The position numbers and the translations under genes are program-made. Positions 45,417 to 54,001 of a stretch of DNA of 64,000 nucleotides are shown here, in pieces. Each line of letters opens with the position of its first letter. Within the stretch, counting starts at the first letter, position 1. The stretch is taken from assembly GCF_008086165.1 (NCBI RefSeq), contig NZ_VSKL01000008.1, positions 50,211 through 114,210 on the forward strand. Reading direction: 5' to 3'. Source of the stretch: Algorimicrobium algoritergicola. GTDB lineage: Bacteria; Bacteroidota; Bacteroidia; Flavobacteriales; Flavobacteriaceae. The notes below the pieces were generated by a model. The model was given only the letters and a program-made list of their open reading frames with translations. It had not been told where the DNA came from and ran no database searches.

Positions 45417-47039
45417 CTATTCATTATATGTCATGTTGCTTAAAAAATTATCACCTGCATCTAAAATTGGTGAGGTTTCACTAGAAATAACAAATGGTTT
45501 GTTTTTTTCTAATAAAACTGTCTGTATTCCTGTATTCGTCGTAATTTCTATGCGCATAGGAATAGGTGCATTATTTGTTGAAATGGTATAATTTGAATCG
45601 CCTGTTTTTGTAACGTCTACGTTTAGTTTATTGATGGTTCGTAAATAAAAATCGAAAAATGGTTTTAAATCTTTACCAGAACGTTCACTGAAAAGTTGTT
45701 CCACATCATCCGTTGTTACGGTATTGTCATAGGTGTAAATGGGGTTGTTGGCAAGTTCTTTTAGGGTTTTGAAAAACACATCATCACCAATAACAGTTTT
45801 TAACGAATGCATAAAAAAGGCACCTTTAAAATAAATATCACTGGTATATATTGCGGCTTCCGTTTCATGATTGCCTAAAACCAATGGTTGCTGGTTTTTA
45901 ATCCGTTTTTTAAAGGTTCCAATAATACTATCGTAGGCTTTTTCACCACCAATTTCTTTAAATAAAAACGACTCAATATAGGTGTCAATTCCTTCTTGAA
46001 TCCACATGTGCGTCCAATCGCTATTGGTAACTTTATTAGCAAACCATTCATGTCCAAATTCATGGTATAAATTGGCTGAATACGGTTGTCCATAAATGAG
46101 TTTAAAATCAAAGGGATCACCAAAAGTAACCATGGTTTGATGTTCCATACCGGGATTTGGCACATGAGCTATCCCTATCTTTTCGTTTACCCAAGGATAT
46201 TCACCAAGATATTTTTCTAAAACTCGTGTGTCGCGTTCCCGAATGTCTAATACCTTATTCGCATGTTCTTTGTCCTCCGCCAGAATATAAAATTCCATGG
46301 GAACCTCATTATTATCAATGGTTGTGTACATGCGTTTTTCCACATGATAATCGGCAATATTAAAAACCACACAGTAATTACTAATGGTATAATTGGTTTT
46401 CCAATGGAATTGGGTTTTGTTGTTTGGCATTGGAGTTTCACTTTGAAGCATTCCAAAACTAGCAACTTTTAGGCCATTGGGTACGGTTACATATAGATCC
46501 ACGCCTTCATTAGGTTCATCACTTGGATGATCTTTACATGGGAAATACACTTTACCACCTTCGCCTTGGCAATTAATAGCAACCCACGGATTTCCACTTT
46601 TATCGGTTGTCCACGTGAAGCCACCATCCCAAGGTGGTTTGATAGCTACAGGCGGTTTTCCGCCATAATCAATTTTCACGGTTTGTTGTCCTGCTGAAAA
46701 ACCGGTTTTGTTTATTATATATATGTAGTCTTTTTTCTGAAAGAATTCGGTCGTTTTTCCATTAACCGATATGCTTTCTACTTTTAAAAAATGGACTAAA
46801 TCGAATAATAACGAATCGGTTGGTTTGTTTAAAAGGATATCAATTTCGGCAAATCCTGCTATGAATTCGTTGGTAATATCCACATCTAAATCAATGGTGT
46901 AATGCCTGATATCCATATTAGCTTGAAGCGGATGGATTTCGCCACCAGATGTCATATAACTGATATCGCGATTTTGAGCAGTTAATGGACAAATAATAAG
47001 CATAATAAATAGGGTTGTAAGTATTTGAAGTTGTTTCAT
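45417..47039 (-). CDS. M1-family zinc aminopeptidase, secreted
   Basis: 540 aa from ATG at 47039, which puts the signal peptide (LTTLFIMLIICPLTAQ) at the N-terminus; the frame could extend to 47066. N-terminal beta domain (about 45-230), then the gluzincin site HEFGHEWFANKV ... WIQEGIDTYIES (HExxH and the third ligand Glu 18 residues on). The GxMEN exopeptidase motif is replaced by NPGMEHQTMV. Likely periplasmic or surface peptidase in protein or peptide use. Divergent from the LpxR-like gene (80-bp spacer). Confidence 0.93.
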   Translation of the reverse strand: MKQLQILTTLFIMLIICPLTAQNRDISYMTSGGEIHPLQANMDIRHYTIDLDVDITNEFIAGFAEIDILLNKPTDSLLFDLVHFLKVESISVNGKTTEFFQKKDYIYIINKTGFSAGQQTVKIDYGGKPPVAIKPPWDGGFTWTTDKSGNPWVAINCQGEGGKVYFPCKDHPSDEPNEGVDLYVTVPNGLKVASFGMLQSETPMPNNKTQFHWKTNYTISNYCVVFNIADYHVEKRMYTTIDNNEVPMEFYILAEDKEHANKVLDIRERDTRVLEKYLGEYPWVNEKIGIAHVPNPGMEHQTMVTFGDPFDFKLIYGQPYSANLYHEFGHEWFANKVTNSDWTHMWIQEGIDTYIESFLFKEIGGEKAYDSIIGTFKKRIKNQQPLVLGNHETEAAIYTSDIYFKGAFFMHSLKTVIGDDVFFKTLKELANNPIYTYDNTVTTDDVEQLFSERSGKDLKPFFDFYLRTINKLNVDVTKTGDSNYTISTNNAPIPMRIEITTNTGIQTVLLEKNKPFVISSETSPILDAGDNFLSNMTYNE

Positions 47040-47119
47040 AGCAAACTTGATTTTAGAAGGATTCAAGTTCGACTATTCAGTTTACAATTCAAAACCATGA
47101 TGTTATATTTCTCGTAGGT

Positions 47120-48088
47120 ATGGGTATGAAGTTAAAATTGGTATCGCTCGGCATTTTTTTTATGGTAACAGGTTCTATGTTTTCTCAAAAAATAGAACAC
47201 TTTAAATCGTTTCGCGATATAGACAGCGAACGCTATTTCCGATTTAATTATGATAATGATTACTTTGCTGCAACCGATGAAAACTATACACAAGGTTATA
47301 ATTTGGAGTTGGTGATGCCAAGTTTGAAAAAGAATCCCATAAATAGTCTGTTTTTTAAAACGACCGAATCCAGCTTAAAATATGGATTAGCCATTGAGCA
47401 TATTGGTTTTACACCTAATGATTATGCAAGTCCAGAAATCCAATTTGGAGACCGACCGTTTGCAGCTGCCATTATGTTGAAATCTTTTATAATTGCAACA
47501 AATACAGAAGAAAAATTTCGTTTATCACAATCATATAGTTTTGGTATTATAGGACCAGGTGCTTTTGGAAAAGAAATGCAAGTGGGTATCCATGAAGCCA
47601 CAGGAAACAAAATTCCTCAAGGTTGGAAACATCAAATTAAAAACGATGTTGTTATAAATTATAGTGTAGATTATGAACAGCAATTGGTGAATTTTAAGAA
47701 GGTCTTTTCTTTACAAGCGGAAACAGGAGCAGAGATAGGTACGTTATTTACAAATGCATCTTTAGGATTAAACACCACATTAGGAATAATTAACACACCA
47801 TTTTCAGCTTCTGAAAAAAGAACCGGTTTTCGTGTGTATGCTTATGCTGAAACCGTAGGAAATGTGATAGGTTATGATGCCACATTGCAAGGTAGTTTAT
47901 TTAATAGAAAAAGTGTTTATACTATAAGTTCTAACAATATTGAACGTTTTACGGCAACCTTTAATTATGGGTTGGTTATACAGACTAAAACCTTGTATTT
48001 TGAATATGCTAGATCTGCAATGACACGTGAATTTGAATCGGGTGATGCTGCAAAATATGGTGGAATAAAAATTGGATTTACATTCTAA
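47120..48088 (+). CDS. LpxR-family lipid A deacylase-like outer membrane protein
   Basis: 322 aa. Signal peptide 1-23 (SMFSQ). The N-terminal region YFRFNYDNDYFAATDENYTQGYNLEL corresponds to the DNDxxxxTDxxYTxG motif of LpxR/DUF2219, and IEHIGFTPNDYASPEIQFGDRPFAA to the HxxYTPxD and DRPYAG motifs, but the His differs in context. The rest is a beta-barrel ending in KIGFTF. LpxR removes the 3'-acyloxyacyl group of lipid A. Two ATG codons (47120, 47126) are possible starts. Confidence 0.85.
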   Translation: MGMKLKLVSLGIFFMVTGSMFSQKIEHFKSFRDIDSERYFRFNYDNDYFAATDENYTQGYNLELVMPSLKKNPINSLFFKTTESSLKYGLAIEHIGFTPNDYASPEIQFGDRPFAAAIMLKSFIIATNTEEKFRLSQSYSFGIIGPGAFGKEMQVGIHEATGNKIPQGWKHQIKNDVVINYSVDYEQQLVNFKKVFSLQAETGAEIGTLFTNASLGLNTTLGIINTPFSASEKRTGFRVYAYAETVGNVIGYDATLQGSLFNRKSVYTISSNNIERFTATFNYGLVIQTKTLYFEYARSAMTREFESGDAAKYGGIKIGFTF

Positions 48089-48104
48089 TCAACCTTTTTT
48101 TGCA

Positions 48105-48135
48105 ATCACCAATCACCAATCACCAATCACCAATC
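48105..48135. repeat. 7-bp tandem repeat (AATCACC, about four copies)
   Basis: ATCACC then AATCACC three more times and AATCA between two convergent genes. It is a close variant of the CACTAAT repeat at 43734. Such short tandem tracts recur in spacers of this lineage. Confidence 0.8.
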
Positions 48136-48138
48136 ATT

Positions 48139-49188
48139 CTACCCTTCTACATTAAAGAATACTTTGTAGTAATGCATTTTCTTTTCGTCGTCATAACCGC
48201 GTTCCAGATATTCACTGGATGCTTCAGGAGCATCAATATCTAATTTTATTTGAATGTTGGTGTCCAGTTTAATTTCAGTTTTAATCTTTTTCTTTTCTTT
48301 GTTAACAACGAGTTCTGCCACATCAAACTGATTCCGAATAACGAGGTTTTTTTCGCTTTCAAAGGTTTTCTTATAATCGTCAAACAAGGATTTGTGTTTG
48401 TCTTCCTCAAATAATTCATCCTTGAACGTTTCTACATTGACAACCTCATGCTCTTTAAAGAAATCGATAGTCTTGGCTAAAAATGTGTTTTGTTCTTGGT
48501 TTCCGTAGGATATTTTTAAAATGTCTTCAGAAAAATCTTTACATAACTCAATATATTGTTGGGTATGGCTATTGGCATCATCAGCATATTTTATATTTAA
48601 AAAGTGATTGGTCCAATATTGCGTGTCGTAATTATTATTGTCGGCACTAAAAATAATGCGTCCTTCCGTATCACTCTGGTTTAAAATTAAACAGCCTTTA
48701 TCTACTTTTTTACTGCTGATGCCTTTTTGTACTAAAACGTCATAACTATTGTTTTCCAAATAGGTTTGAAAGAAATTCACCTTGTTCTCAATTTTAAAAA
48801 TCCCAATAGCATTGGTGGTCATTTCGTTAAACTCAATACCTTCAAAAAGTACGACTAGCACATCGCCTGTTTTAATTTGTGCGGAATTGGATTGCTCAAA
48901 TAAATGCTTTACGATATGTTGTGAGGTTTCAATAAAATTATCGTCTTCTGTAAAAATCTGATTGCTGTACGTGTTTATTTCATTAAGCGAAATATCGGCG
49001 TGATGATTAAAACGATATGATTGTACTACAGATGCAAATGGCCGTAATAAAAACGGTAACATCAATTCATAACTGGCTTCATCAAAAATGACTTCTTTTT
49101 CAGAAAAAGCATTTTTAGTATTGTTGTGTTTATTACCCACTTTATGAATAATACATTTGGAAATGGAAGCGTTTTTACGGGATATCAT
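48139..49188 (-). CDS. Nucleoid-associated protein, NdpA/YejK-like
   Basis: 349 aa, usual length for the family. Signature parts: FDEASYELMLPFLLRPFASVVQSYRF, TGDVLVVLFEGIEF, KGCLILNQSDTEGRIIFSADNN and the QYWTNHFLNIKYADD segment. Members are 37-kDa nucleoid-associated proteins; in Bacteroidota the role is undefined. Ends near a 7-bp repeat tract; upstream gene start is followed by a terminator hairpin belonging to the next minus-strand gene. Confidence 0.88.
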   Translation of the reverse strand: MISRKNASISKCIIHKVGNKHNNTKNAFSEKEVIFDEASYELMLPFLLRPFASVVQSYRFNHHADISLNEINTYSNQIFTEDDNFIETSQHIVKHLFEQSNSAQIKTGDVLVVLFEGIEFNEMTTNAIGIFKIENKVNFFQTYLENNSYDVLVQKGISSKKVDKGCLILNQSDTEGRIIFSADNNNYDTQYWTNHFLNIKYADDANSHTQQYIELCKDFSEDILKISYGNQEQNTFLAKTIDFFKEHEVVNVETFKDELFEEDKHKSLFDDYKKTFESEKNLVIRNQFDVAELVVNKEKKKIKTEIKLDTNIQIKLDIDAPEASSEYLERGYDDEKKMHYYKVFFNVEG

Positions 49189-49236
49189 AATCTAAAATTT
49201 CAGATTACAATACTAATCATTTTGCAATAAAAAGGC

Positions 49237-49268
49237 ATAAAAAAACCGAAGCTTTTAACTTCGGTTTA
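49237..49268 (-). terminator. Terminator after collagen-like lipoprotein 1
   Basis: AAACCGAAG faces CTTCGGTTT across a 7-nt loop; the minus-strand transcript ends in seven T. Near-copies follow the two paralogous genes, at 49922 and 50661. Confidence 0.88.
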
Positions 49269-49292
49269 AATATGAATTTGATTATGTATTTA

Positions 49293-49847
49293 TTAATTTA
49301 AATCAAAATGATTCATGATTTCTTCATAGCTCATTTTAGTATAATCTATCGATTGGGTTTTATTATTGGAACTATCAATTATATAATATTTCACTTTAGT
49401 TATTACAGCGTTCAATACACCAGAATCTGTATAAGCATAGATTGTTAAATTGTTTAAGCCTGTAGTAAAGGTAATTATCTCACTTCCACTACCGTCAACA
49501 AAACTATAAGTCATAGGATACCAAGTGTCTCTTCCACGAAGTTGAAAATAAACAACGATCATTGAATTATCTAATACATCTTGCGAAATATCAGTATCAG
49601 TTATTGCATGTACATTTGCATTATTACCAAGGTAAGATCCAACGGTCCAAGTTAAATATGGTCCTGGATCTGGTATTACTGTTTTTACTATTATATTGGC
49701 ATTACCATCTGTTCCTGCAGGTCCTTGTGGCCCTTCAGCTCCTGGAGCACCATCGTTCCCGTCTTCAGTTGAGCAAGAAAAACTAAAGGCTACTAAAAAA
49801 GCGAGTAGTACAAATTTTGTTTTAGACATAATTGTTTGTGTTTTCAT
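49293..49847 (-). CDS. Collagen-like lipoprotein 1 (ECF-regulated)
   Basis: 184 aa. Signal and lipobox VAFSFSC (about residues 18-25), then a short Gly-X-Y collagen-like run (GNDGAPGAEGPQGPAGTDGNA, about 29-49). The following 115 residues are beta-rich, and the C-terminus SIDYTKMSYEEIMNHFDLN is shared with lipoprotein 2. Surface or outer membrane lipoprotein by its export signal. An ECF-type promoter lies 37 bp upstream. Role unknown; it could be an adhesin or stalked surface protein. Confidence 0.85.
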   Translation of the reverse strand: MKTQTIMSKTKFVLLAFLVAFSFSCSTEDGNDGAPGAEGPQGPAGTDGNANIIVKTVIPDPGPYLTWTVGSYLGNNANVHAITDTDISQDVLDNSMIVVYFQLRGRDTWYPMTYSFVDGSGSEIITFTTGLNNLTIYAYTDSGVLNAVITKVKYYIIDSSNNKTQSIDYTKMSYEEIMNHFDLN

Positions 49848-49884
49848 AATTTTAAAGTTTATTGATTGCTATATTGTTTTCTAC

Positions 49885-49912
49885 TTAATGGTTGCTTTTT
49901 TGAAAGGTTAAC
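49885..49912 (-). promoter_or_regulatory. ECF-type promoter 1
   Basis: Minus strand: GTTAACC (plus 49906-49912), exactly 15 bp, CATTAA (plus 49885-49890). Upstream of collagen-like lipoprotein 1. Confidence 0.8.
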
Positions 49913-49921
49913 ATAACTACA

Positions 49922-49950
49922 AAAAAAATCCAAAGCTTTTAACTTCGAAT
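49922..49950 (-). terminator. Terminator after collagen-like lipoprotein 2 (diverged)
   Basis: Diverged copy of the hairpin at 49237: TC-AAAG facing CTT-GA with a mismatch, preceded by nine A (T on the transcript). Confidence 0.55.
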
Positions 49951-49972
49951 TTTAATACATGTTAGGGAAATT

Positions 49973-50587
49973 TTATAGTTCTAAATCAAAATGATTCATA
50001 ACTTCTTCGTAGGTCATTTTAGAATAATCTAAACTATTTTTGGCCTCTGCACTCGGAATTAAAACATATCTAAAACGGGCTGTATTTGAAAATTCCCAAG
50101 TAGGAGCTGGTCCTTCCCGACCATAGCGAAAGTTAATATTAGTCGTTTCAGTATAAAATGTAAACACATGATCTGTGGTTCCCCCACTTATAGTAATTGG
50201 TAAAAGTGCTGTATTTCCAGCTGGCCAAACTTCAGGAACAAAGTTGGTGAATTTGGAATATACCAATATAACACCGCCATCAATTATGTCGTTTGTTAAT
50301 TCAGGTACATTAACATCAAATTCGGCATATTTTGTGTATCCATTGGTTACAAATGTTTGACCATCTGGTCCAAACCAATCGGATGCAATAACATTAGCAT
50401 TCCCATCTTGTCCATCTTGTCCATCTGTTCCGTTCGTGCCATTAGTTCCGTCAATTCCCGTTGGGCCAGGAGCACCATCATTTCCATCCTCCGGAGAGCA
50501 TGAAAAGCTAAAAGTTACCAATAGGGCTAATAACAGGTACTTGAATTTTGAAATGTTTGTTTGCGTTGTTTTTGAAATTGTTTTCAT
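49973..50587 (-). CDS. Collagen-like lipoprotein 2 (ECF-regulated)
   Basis: 204 aa. Lipobox VTFSFSC (about residues 23-30), a longer Gly-X-Y run (GNDGAPGPTGIDGTNGTNGTDGQDGQDGNA, about 34-63) and a beta-rich domain ending in LDYSKMTYEEVMNHFDLEL. The start and end are shared with lipoprotein 1; the middle is quite different (WFGPDGQTFVTNGYTKYAEFDVNVPEL). ECF-type promoter 36 bp upstream. The number of triplets is the most variable part among the three paralogues. Confidence 0.85.
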   Translation of the reverse strand: MKTISKTTQTNISKFKYLLLALLVTFSFSCSPEDGNDGAPGPTGIDGTNGTNGTDGQDGQDGNANVIASDWFGPDGQTFVTNGYTKYAEFDVNVPELTNDIIDGGVILVYSKFTNFVPEVWPAGNTALLPITISGGTTDHVFTFYTETTNINFRYGREGPAPTWEFSNTARFRYVLIPSAEAKNSLDYSKMTYEEVMNHFDLEL

Positions 50588-50623
50588 GATTTTAAAGTTT
50601 ATTGATTCTTGTTTGTTATCTAT

Positions 50624-50651
50624 TTAATGTTAGTTTTTTAAAAAGGTTAAC
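50624..50651 (-). promoter_or_regulatory. ECF-type promoter 2
   Basis: Minus strand: GTTAACC (plus 50645-50651), 15 bp, CATTAA (plus 50624-50629). Upstream of collagen-like lipoprotein 2. Confidence 0.8.
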
Positions 50652-50660
50652 ATAACTCAT

Positions 50661-50694
50661 AAAAAAACCGAAGCTTTTCGGCTTCGGTTTAATT
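50661..50694 (-). terminator. Terminator after collagen-like lipoprotein 3
   Basis: AAACCGAAGC pairs with GCTTCGGTTT (50681-50690) over a 6-nt loop; the transcript ends in seven T. Confidence 0.9.
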
Positions 50695-50713
50695 AAGAAA
50701 CTTAAGGGTATAT

Positions 50714-51295
50714 TTAATAATCAATTCCGTAATAATCGCAAACAGCATGGTAATCGTTTATGTCCACGCCAGCTTGATTAAGCTCGTTGTAAATTTGTTG
50801 TTTTCCTTGCACAGATCTTCCAGTTGTTGTACTTGAAGATTCTATGATAATAATTTTTGCAGTATTATAATCTCCTGCAGTAACTGAATGTGAAGAACCA
50901 TCCCAATTGTTGTATGTAATTTTATATGTACTCGGGATGCAATACGCTCTTGCAAGATAGCTTCCTCCATATACAGCTCCTGGTATTGAATGCGTGTAGG
51001 CATCAAAAGTTGTTATATAACCTAATACTACATCATTATTAATAACGTCTTGTGTGATTTCAGGAATATTTAATGTAAAAGCACTCCCAGACATTGCTGA
51101 TGTGTCAAACACAAAGGTTTGCACATTAGCATTGCCATCTGTTCCATCTGCTCCATTGGATCCCGCAGGACCAATTGGACCAGCCGCACCATCGTTACCA
51201 TCTTCGGTTGAACACGAGAAACTAAAGGCGACTAAAAAAGCCAGTAGTACAAATTTTGTTTTTGACATCATTGTTTGAATTGTTTGTGTTTTCAT
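50714..51295 (-). CDS. Collagen-like lipoprotein 3 (ECF-regulated)
   Basis: 193 aa. N-terminus (MSKTKFVLLAFLVAFSFSCSTEDGNDGA) is almost identical to lipoprotein 1, followed by a Gly-X-Y run to about residue 58 and a beta-rich domain (FDTSAMSGSAFTLNIPEITQDVINNDVVLGYIT). The C-terminus differs (NDYHAVCDYYGIDY), so the third paralogue lost the shared MNHFDL ending. ECF-type promoter 37 bp upstream, own terminator downstream. Confidence 0.85.
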   Translation of the reverse strand: MKTQTIQTMMSKTKFVLLAFLVAFSFSCSTEDGNDGAAGPIGPAGSNGADGTDGNANVQTFVFDTSAMSGSAFTLNIPEITQDVINNDVVLGYITTFDAYTHSIPGAVYGGSYLARAYCIPSTYKITYNNWDGSSHSVTAGDYNTAKIIIIESSSTTTGRSVQGKQQIYNELNQAGVDINDYHAVCDYYGIDY

Positions 51296-51332
51296 AATTT
51301 TAAAGTTTATTGATTGTTATATTGTTTTCTAT

Positions 51333-51360
51333 TTAATGGTTACCCTTTTGAAAGGTTAAC
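51333..51360 (-). promoter_or_regulatory. ECF-type promoter 3
   Basis: Minus strand: GTTAACC (plus 51354-51360), 15 bp, CATTAA (plus 51333-51338). Upstream of collagen-like lipoprotein 3. Confidence 0.8.
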
Positions 51361-51490
51361 ATACCGTATAAAAAAACCGAAATCTTTTACAGGAACAAAT
51401 CTAGTTTGAGGCTTTAATATAGGATAGCACAAATGTTTCAAAGTATATAACAAATGTTCCAAAGCTATTTTTGTTTGGGATTAAAAATGT

Positions 51491-51541
51491 AAAAAGCCAA
51501 AAGTTTAAACGAGGTTAGTCATAAACTTTTGGCTTTTTTAT
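51491..51541 (-). terminator. Terminator after the beta-barrel gene
   Basis: AAAAAGCCAAAAGTTTA (51491-51507) faces TAAACTTTTGGCTTTTT; long perfect stem with a 14-nt loop, followed by T on both strands. Confidence 0.9.
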
Positions 51542-51578
51542 CTGAAGACTAATTCAAATAAAATAAAATGTTCTGTTT

Positions 51579-52109
51579 TTAGAGTTGAAAGAGGATTCCA
51601 GCATTTATTATAATTTGTTCATAATCGCTTACCACATATTTAGGTTCTAAATACACACTTAATTTTTCTGAAAATTGCCATCTTCCTCCAGCGCCAATAT
51701 TGACACCAAAAGCACTATCACTAACTTCATACGTATCATAATAATAACTGTAATAGGAAGCGCCTGTTTTATAATTGGAGTAGTTGGCACCAAGAAGTGG
51801 ATAAATTTTAAGCTTATTTTCAATTAGGTGAAAAAAGTAATGCGCATTCAAATCCACTGCTAATGTGTTTTGATTAAAACCATATAAGCTATTCCCAAAA
51901 AAATAAGTCACGCCTGGTGAAACCGCAATAGCATCTGTAATATTAAATTCAGCTTTTACCGTAATACCCGGACCTGAAATTTTTTCATTATAACCCAAAC
52001 CACCACCAATGGCAATTTGTGCTTGCATTTTTGCAGTTGTAAATAGTAGCATCATTCCGGCTAAAATAAACGTGTAATTTCTAAATGATTTCTGATTCAT
52101 TTGTTTCAT
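51579..52109 (-). CDS. Outer membrane beta-barrel protein (ECF-regulated)
   Basis: 176 aa. Signal peptide (about 1-30, MLLFTTAKMQAQ) after a slightly long N-terminus; a second Met (MNQKSF) is an alternative start. Mature part of about 145 residues with alternating strands (IAIGGGLGYNEKISGPGITVKAEFNI, LAVDLNAHYFFHL, FGVNIGAGGRWQF, LSVYLEPKYVV) and a C-terminal hydrophobic strand ending LFQL: a small eight-strand OmpX/OmpW-type barrel. ECF-type promoter 35 bp upstream. Confidence 0.87.
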   Translation of the reverse strand: MKQMNQKSFRNYTFILAGMMLLFTTAKMQAQIAIGGGLGYNEKISGPGITVKAEFNITDAIAVSPGVTYFFGNSLYGFNQNTLAVDLNAHYFFHLIENKLKIYPLLGANYSNYKTGASYYSYYYDTYEVSDSAFGVNIGAGGRWQFSEKLSVYLEPKYVVSDYEQIIINAGILFQL

Positions 52110-52144
52110 GTTTTAAATTGTTAGATTTTAATATTGTTTTCTTA

Positions 52145-52172
52145 TTAATGTCTTTTAAATTGAAAGGTTAAC
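52145..52172 (-). promoter_or_regulatory. ECF-type promoter 4
   Basis: Minus strand: GTTAACC (plus 52166-52172), 15 bp, CATTAA (plus 52145-52150). Upstream of the beta-barrel gene. Confidence 0.8.
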
Positions 52173-52186
52173 ATTCGCGCATGACA

Positions 52187-52208
52187 AAACAGAATTTTGT
52201 TTCTGTTT
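52187..52208 (-). terminator. Possible terminator after the Kelch lipoprotein gene
   Basis: AAACAGAA (52187-52194) pairs with TTCTGTTT (52201-52208), 6-nt loop, with a weak T-tract on the minus strand. It sits between the Kelch gene stop and ECF-type promoter 4. Confidence 0.5.
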
Positions 52209-52245
52209 AAAACATATAATTAATTATTAATAGGTTTTGTATGCT

Positions 52246-53256
52246 TTAAAACTCCATAATGCGCCAGATTTTTCCAGTCCTACCGGCTGTTCCCGCTCTA
52301 GATCCACCAAAAACCCATAAATCACTAGTGTAAACCAGCGTTGCATGGCTATTGATTTCCTCTAACGGATTACTGTCTGTATAAATGAACCAATTTTCCA
52401 TATCTGAGGAGTAGTAAATGGTATTGGTATGTTCTGAACTTGCGGTATGACCACCAATTACATACGCTTTATTGTTGAAAACGGTAACGGTATGTCTTTT
52501 AATTGCTGGCAATGTTGTGCTTGTTTGCGTAACTAATGACCAACTATCACCATTGGAACTTCTCCAAATTTCATTGGTTAATTCGGATGTTGTTTTATCG
52601 CCTCCAACCACATACATAGCATTGTTTTTTACAATGGCTTTATAGCGTTTTAAACCCGGAAATGCATTGGCGGTTTCTTCAGTCCAGTCTGTAACGTTAC
52701 TACTAGACCAAACTTTGGTGTTTCCTGTACTATAGTTTATACCAATCACGTACATTTTTCCATTTAATACTAAGGTGCTATGTCCAGAAACTTGGCCAAA
52801 AGGTGCCAGTTCCATGAGTCTAGACCATGTGGTGCCATCATCCGTTACCCAAATGTCGCTTAATAAGTTATCATCATTATCGCGACCACCAATTAAATAC
52901 ATTTTTCCATTAAAAACACTCAATGTGTGTTCGTGTCTGCCAGAAGCTGTCAAGGTTCCGCCAGTATCGGTAGAAGCCCAATTGGTTCCGTTGCTGCTAT
53001 TCCATAATTCATCAGTAGAATCGCCTTCAGCAACATAATCATTAGATCCACCAAAAGACCAAACCTTACCGTTAAAAACCGCCATGGCATTGTTAGCAAA
53101 ATCGCCCATTTGATCTTGATTGGTTGTGAGGTCAAACTCTAAATTTATAGTAGATGCTGGTGCAGGTCCATCAATAGGTTCGTCATCTGCGCTACAATTG
53201 AATATTAAAAGCGTCACCATAAAGGTTTGAAATAGATGTTTTGTTATACGTTTCAT
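52246..53256 (-). CDS. Kelch-repeat lipoprotein (ECF-regulated)
   Basis: 336 aa. Signal and lipobox LLIFNC (about 16-21), acidic SADDEPIDG linker, then about six Kelch-like repeats of some 45 residues each with an x-GG or x-G turn (AVFNGKVWSFGGSND, SVFNGKMYLIGGRDN, LVLNGKMYVIGIN, IVKNNAMYVVGGDKT, TVFNNKAYVIGGHTA, LVYTSDLWVFGGSRAG) plus SSNGxxW strands. It should fold as a beta-propeller anchored in the outer membrane, a binding rather than catalytic scaffold. ECF-type promoter 25 bp upstream; divergent from the sigma gene. Confidence 0.88.
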   Translation of the reverse strand: MKRITKHLFQTFMVTLLIFNCSADDEPIDGPAPASTINLEFDLTTNQDQMGDFANNAMAVFNGKVWSFGGSNDYVAEGDSTDELWNSSNGTNWASTDTGGTLTASGRHEHTLSVFNGKMYLIGGRDNDDNLLSDIWVTDDGTTWSRLMELAPFGQVSGHSTLVLNGKMYVIGINYSTGNTKVWSSSNVTDWTEETANAFPGLKRYKAIVKNNAMYVVGGDKTTSELTNEIWRSSNGDSWSLVTQTSTTLPAIKRHTVTVFNNKAYVIGGHTASSEHTNTIYYSSDMENWFIYTDSNPLEEINSHATLVYTSDLWVFGGSRAGTAGRTGKIWRIMEF

Positions 53257-53281
53257 AATATGTGTTTTAAAATTGTAATAT

Positions 53282-53309
53282 TTTATGATTGCTAATATTA
53301 AAGGTTAAC
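53282..53309 (-). promoter_or_regulatory. ECF-type promoter 5
   Basis: Minus strand: GTTAACC (plus 53303-53309), 15 bp, CATAAA (plus 53282-53287; one base off CATTAA). Upstream of the Kelch lipoprotein. Confidence 0.75.
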
Positions 53310-53397
53310 ATGAAAATGCTATTTGATTGAAAAATAATTCAGATTTGTAAGAATTGTAAGGGACTTTTCTTAAAATAAGTTAAATTAGCGGTAGTAT

Positions 53398-53425
53398 GTT
53401 AACCTTTTTAATTCTAGGATATTAA
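53398..53425 (+). promoter_or_regulatory. ECF-type promoter 6, at the sigma factor gene
   Basis: GTTAACC (53398-53404), 15 bp, TATTAA (53420-53425), with the annotated ATG of the sigma gene directly behind (53426). It implies autoregulation, though the -10-like element touching the start codon is odd. Confidence 0.7.
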
Positions 53426-54001
53426 ATGGAAAGCGTTCAAGAGAACATAACGATTGAAGATTTAAAACAAGGCTCAGATTTGTTATTCAAACAGATATAT
53501 GAAGACAATAGAGATAAGTTTCTGAATTTTGCTAGAAAGTATAATTTGCCACAGGATGACACAATAGATGTCTATCAAGATGCATATATTATTTTCTATA
53601 ATAATGTGATGGAAGGTAAAGTTGAAGAATTTACAAGTACCATTTCCACCTATTTATTTAGCATTGGGAAGTATTTAATTTTTGATAAAATGAAGAAAAA
53701 TAATAAGACTATAAATCCAGATTTTGATTTGTCGCTTATTAGAGAACGCGATGCACTCGTTGATGCCTCGTTTGATTTAGATCCAAACGATTTGACCACG
53801 GAACAAGTATTATTGAAGAAGTATTTTGGAACACTTGGAAAAAAATGTCAAGAATTATTAACCTTATTTTATTATAGAGGTTATTCCATTAAAGATATTA
53901 TAGCAACCAGTGAATATACCAGTGAAAATGTGGTAAAGAGCGCCAAATCTCGCTGTATGAAAACCCTTAAAGAACGTATTAATAGCAATAGCAATGACTA
54001 A
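53426..54001 (+). CDS. RNA polymerase sigma factor, ECF-like
   Basis: 191 aa. Sigma region 2 at about 20-95 (FLNFARKYNLPQDDTIDVYQDAYIIFYNNV; TISTYLFSIGKYLIFDKMKK) and region 4 at about 135-188 (KKCQELLTLFYYRGYSIKDIIATSEYTSENVVKSAKSRCMKTLKERI). It lacks sigma 1.1 and region 3, so it is ECF-type. It overlaps the next gene by 8 bp, the usual sigma/anti-sigma coupling. The seven shared promoters around it are its probable targets. If transcription starts after its -10-like element, a start downstream of 53426 (for example TTG near codon 19) would be needed. Confidence 0.9.
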   Translation: MESVQENITIEDLKQGSDLLFKQIYEDNRDKFLNFARKYNLPQDDTIDVYQDAYIIFYNNVMEGKVEEFTSTISTYLFSIGKYLIFDKMKKNNKTINPDFDLSLIRERDALVDASFDLDPNDLTTEQVLLKKYFGTLGKKCQELLTLFYYRGYSIKDIIATSEYTSENVVKSAKSRCMKTLKERINSNSND

